Shown here: one piece after another, positions 7,160 through 7,949 of the stretch | How the letters are laid out: each line of letters begins with the position of its first letter | Position numbering within the stretch: the first letter of the stretch is position 1 | Source: AC-69 sp036519575 | GTDB lineage: Bacteria; Actinomycetota; UBA4738; HRBIN12 | DNA: 7,949 nt | Reading direction: 5' to 3' | NCBI GenBank assembly: GCA_036519575.1 | Contig: DATDKZ010000092.1 | Location: 1-7,949, forward strand | The notes under the pieces: model-generated | What the model was told of the DNA's origin: nothing | The model's database searches: none | Seen by the model: the letters and a program-made list of their open reading frames with translations, nothing else | Program-made: the position numbers and the translations under genes

Positions 7160-7858
7160 TCACTGCCTCCTGAACTCGAGGACGGTGTTCCCGATCGTGA
7201 TCCTGTCGCCGTCGGACAGCACATGCTCCCCAACGGGTTCGTCGTTCACGAGCGTCCCGTTCGTCGACCCCAGGTCCGTGAGTACGTACTCACCGCCGTC
7301 CTCGCGTGTGATGGTGGCGTGCCGTCTCGACGCGCCGGGATCGGAGATCACGATGTCGCACTCGGGCAGGCGCCCGATGGCCACGCTCTGCTTGTGGAGT
7401 TGGTACGTCCTTGCCTCGTGGCCCTCCTCCAGGAGGACGATGGCCGCCTCCCCGCCCGTGGCCGATGGGGCGGGAGCAGGCTCCGGCTCCCCCTCCACGA
7501 GCGTCGCCTCGCAGCCGAACTGTCCCCTGCCGAGAGAGTCGTCGGTCCGGAATTCGATCTCGGGGGGCCCGACCAGTCCCCATCCGCGCTCGGCCGCCGC
7601 GTCCCGGACGACCTGCTTGAGCTCACCCACCAACGCGCCCTCGACCTGCTGGAACCGCTCGGCGTCCTCCGAGGAGAGCGCGAACACGAAATGGTTCGGT
7701 GCCCATACTCCCTTGACCCCCACGCTCTTGCCTGCGTCCATCTCACGGAGGATGCGCTTGGCGAGCTCCACGGGCTGAAGCCCGCTTCGGAACGCGGTCG
7801 CGAAGAATCCCTCGACCATGTTCCCCAGACGTCGCTCGAAGTCACGAAGGATGGGCAC
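7160..7858 (-). CDS. fhaA: FhaA: DUF3662 plus FHA-domain phosphothreonine-binding protein
   Basis: This 232-aa cytoplasmic protein has an N-terminal DUF3662/FhaA_N domain (about 1-120, opening with MPILRDFERRL), a short Glu/Pro/Ala linker (121-137) and a C-terminal FHA domain (about 139-232). The phosphothreonine-binding features are intact: IGR (161-163), S177xxH180 and LGSTNGT (196-202, N200). In M. tuberculosis FhaA binds the phosphorylated PknB kinase domain and phosphorylated MviN/MurJ, restraining peptidoglycan synthesis; the equivalent role is inferred. The mycobacterial protein is about 527 aa because of a long low-complexity middle that is nearly absent here. The chosen start is a GTG at 7858, which gives the N-terminus expected for the family. 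Its Shine-Dalgarno is weak, and the next in-frame ATG (residue 14) would cut into the first helix. It is the first gene of the operon, downstream of a TATAAT box. Confidence 0.94.
   Translation of the reverse strand: MPILRDFERRLGNMVEGFFATAFRSGLQPVELAKRILREMDAGKSVGVKGVWAPNHFVFALSSEDAERFQQVEGALVGELKQVVRDAAAERGWGLVGPPEIEFRTDDSLGRGQFGCEATLVEGEPEPAPAPSATGGEAAIVLLEEGHEARTYQLHKQSVAIGRLPECDIVISDPGASRRHATITREDGGEYVLTDLGSTNGTLVNDEPVGEHVLSDGDRITIGNTVLEFRRQ
7166..7171 (-). promoter_or_regulatory. Strong ribosome binding site of fhaB
   Basis: AGGAGG overlaps the final codons of fhaA, 6 bases before the GTG at 7159. It is the best Shine-Dalgarno in the window and supports a GTG start for fhaB. Confidence 0.8.
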
Positions 7859-7897
7859 GGTGTGGTGGTGTTTCCGCAGGTAGACGCGATCCGCCCG

Positions 7898-7903
7898 ATT
7901 ATA
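7898..7903 (-). promoter_or_regulatory. Candidate -10 element of the fhaA-pknB operon promoter
   Basis: A perfect TATAAT on the minus strand lies in the only spacer of the window, 39 bases before the fhaA GTG. It predicts a transcript start near 7890 and a leader of about 30 bases. No good -35 hexamer is visible at 16-18 bases spacing (GGGTTT at 17) and there is no TGn extension, so an activator or an alternative sigma factor is possible. The bases on either side are GC-rich, which makes the AT-rich hexamer stand out. Confidence 0.6.
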
Positions 7904-7949
7904 GCCGTGTGATCCGGCCCAAACCCGGAGGCAGTCCGTGCATGCCGCC

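Noticed and set aside
7899..7943. Minus-strand 14-codon leader ORF upstream of fhaA
   Set aside because: It ends inside the -10 box, so it would lie upstream of the predicted transcript start; it also has no clear ribosome binding site in view.

Overview
The window reads as high-GC bacterial DNA (well above 60% G+C by eye) carrying the conserved actinobacterial cell-envelope phosphosignalling and elongation locus. All recognised genes are on the minus strand, so transcription runs from the right end to the left: fhaA, fhaB, pstP, rodA, pbpA, pknB, then the 5' part of a ThyX-like gene that leaves the window at base 1. This order matches the fhaA-fhaB-pstP-rodA-pbpA-pknA-pknB order of Mycobacterium and relatives, except that no pknA lies between pbpA and pknB. 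The host is probably an actinomycete-phylum bacterium outside the classical Mycobacteriales. The compact FhaA (232 aa), the single kinase, the three-PASTA PknB and the ThyX-like gene after pknB all differ from M. tuberculosis. A finer taxonomic call cannot be made from the sequence alone.

Layout: bases 7859-7949 are a short leader with a perfect TATAAT -10 box reading into fhaA. Bases 7858-1068 are six genes with essentially no spacer. The junctions are abutting (TGA|GTG for fhaA/fhaB, TAG|ATG for rodA/pbpA), 4-base overlaps (ATGA for fhaB/pstP, GTGA for pstP/rodA) or an 8-base overlap (pbpA/pknB). Bases 1056-1 are a ThyX-like gene starting 11 bases after the pknB stop. No intergenic stretch over about 100 bases exists, and I saw no RNA gene, mobile element, repeat array or CRISPR.

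How the genes work together: PknB is a transmembrane Ser/Thr kinase with extracytoplasmic PASTA domains that sense peptidoglycan or lipid II, and PstP is its PP2C phosphatase. FhaA and FhaB read phosphothreonines made by the kinase. RodA (SEDS glycosyltransferase) and PbpA (class B transpeptidase) polymerise and cross-link peptidoglycan. The operon therefore packages the synthase pair with the switch that controls it.

Points worth a second look are the ThyX-like protein with a degenerate signature at the end of this operon, an alanine at one of the two canonical activation-loop threonine positions of PknB, a cysteine pair in the last PASTA domain, and a possible divergent gene start at the right edge. 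Most of the window is a well-known locus and I do not see a wholly new system in it.
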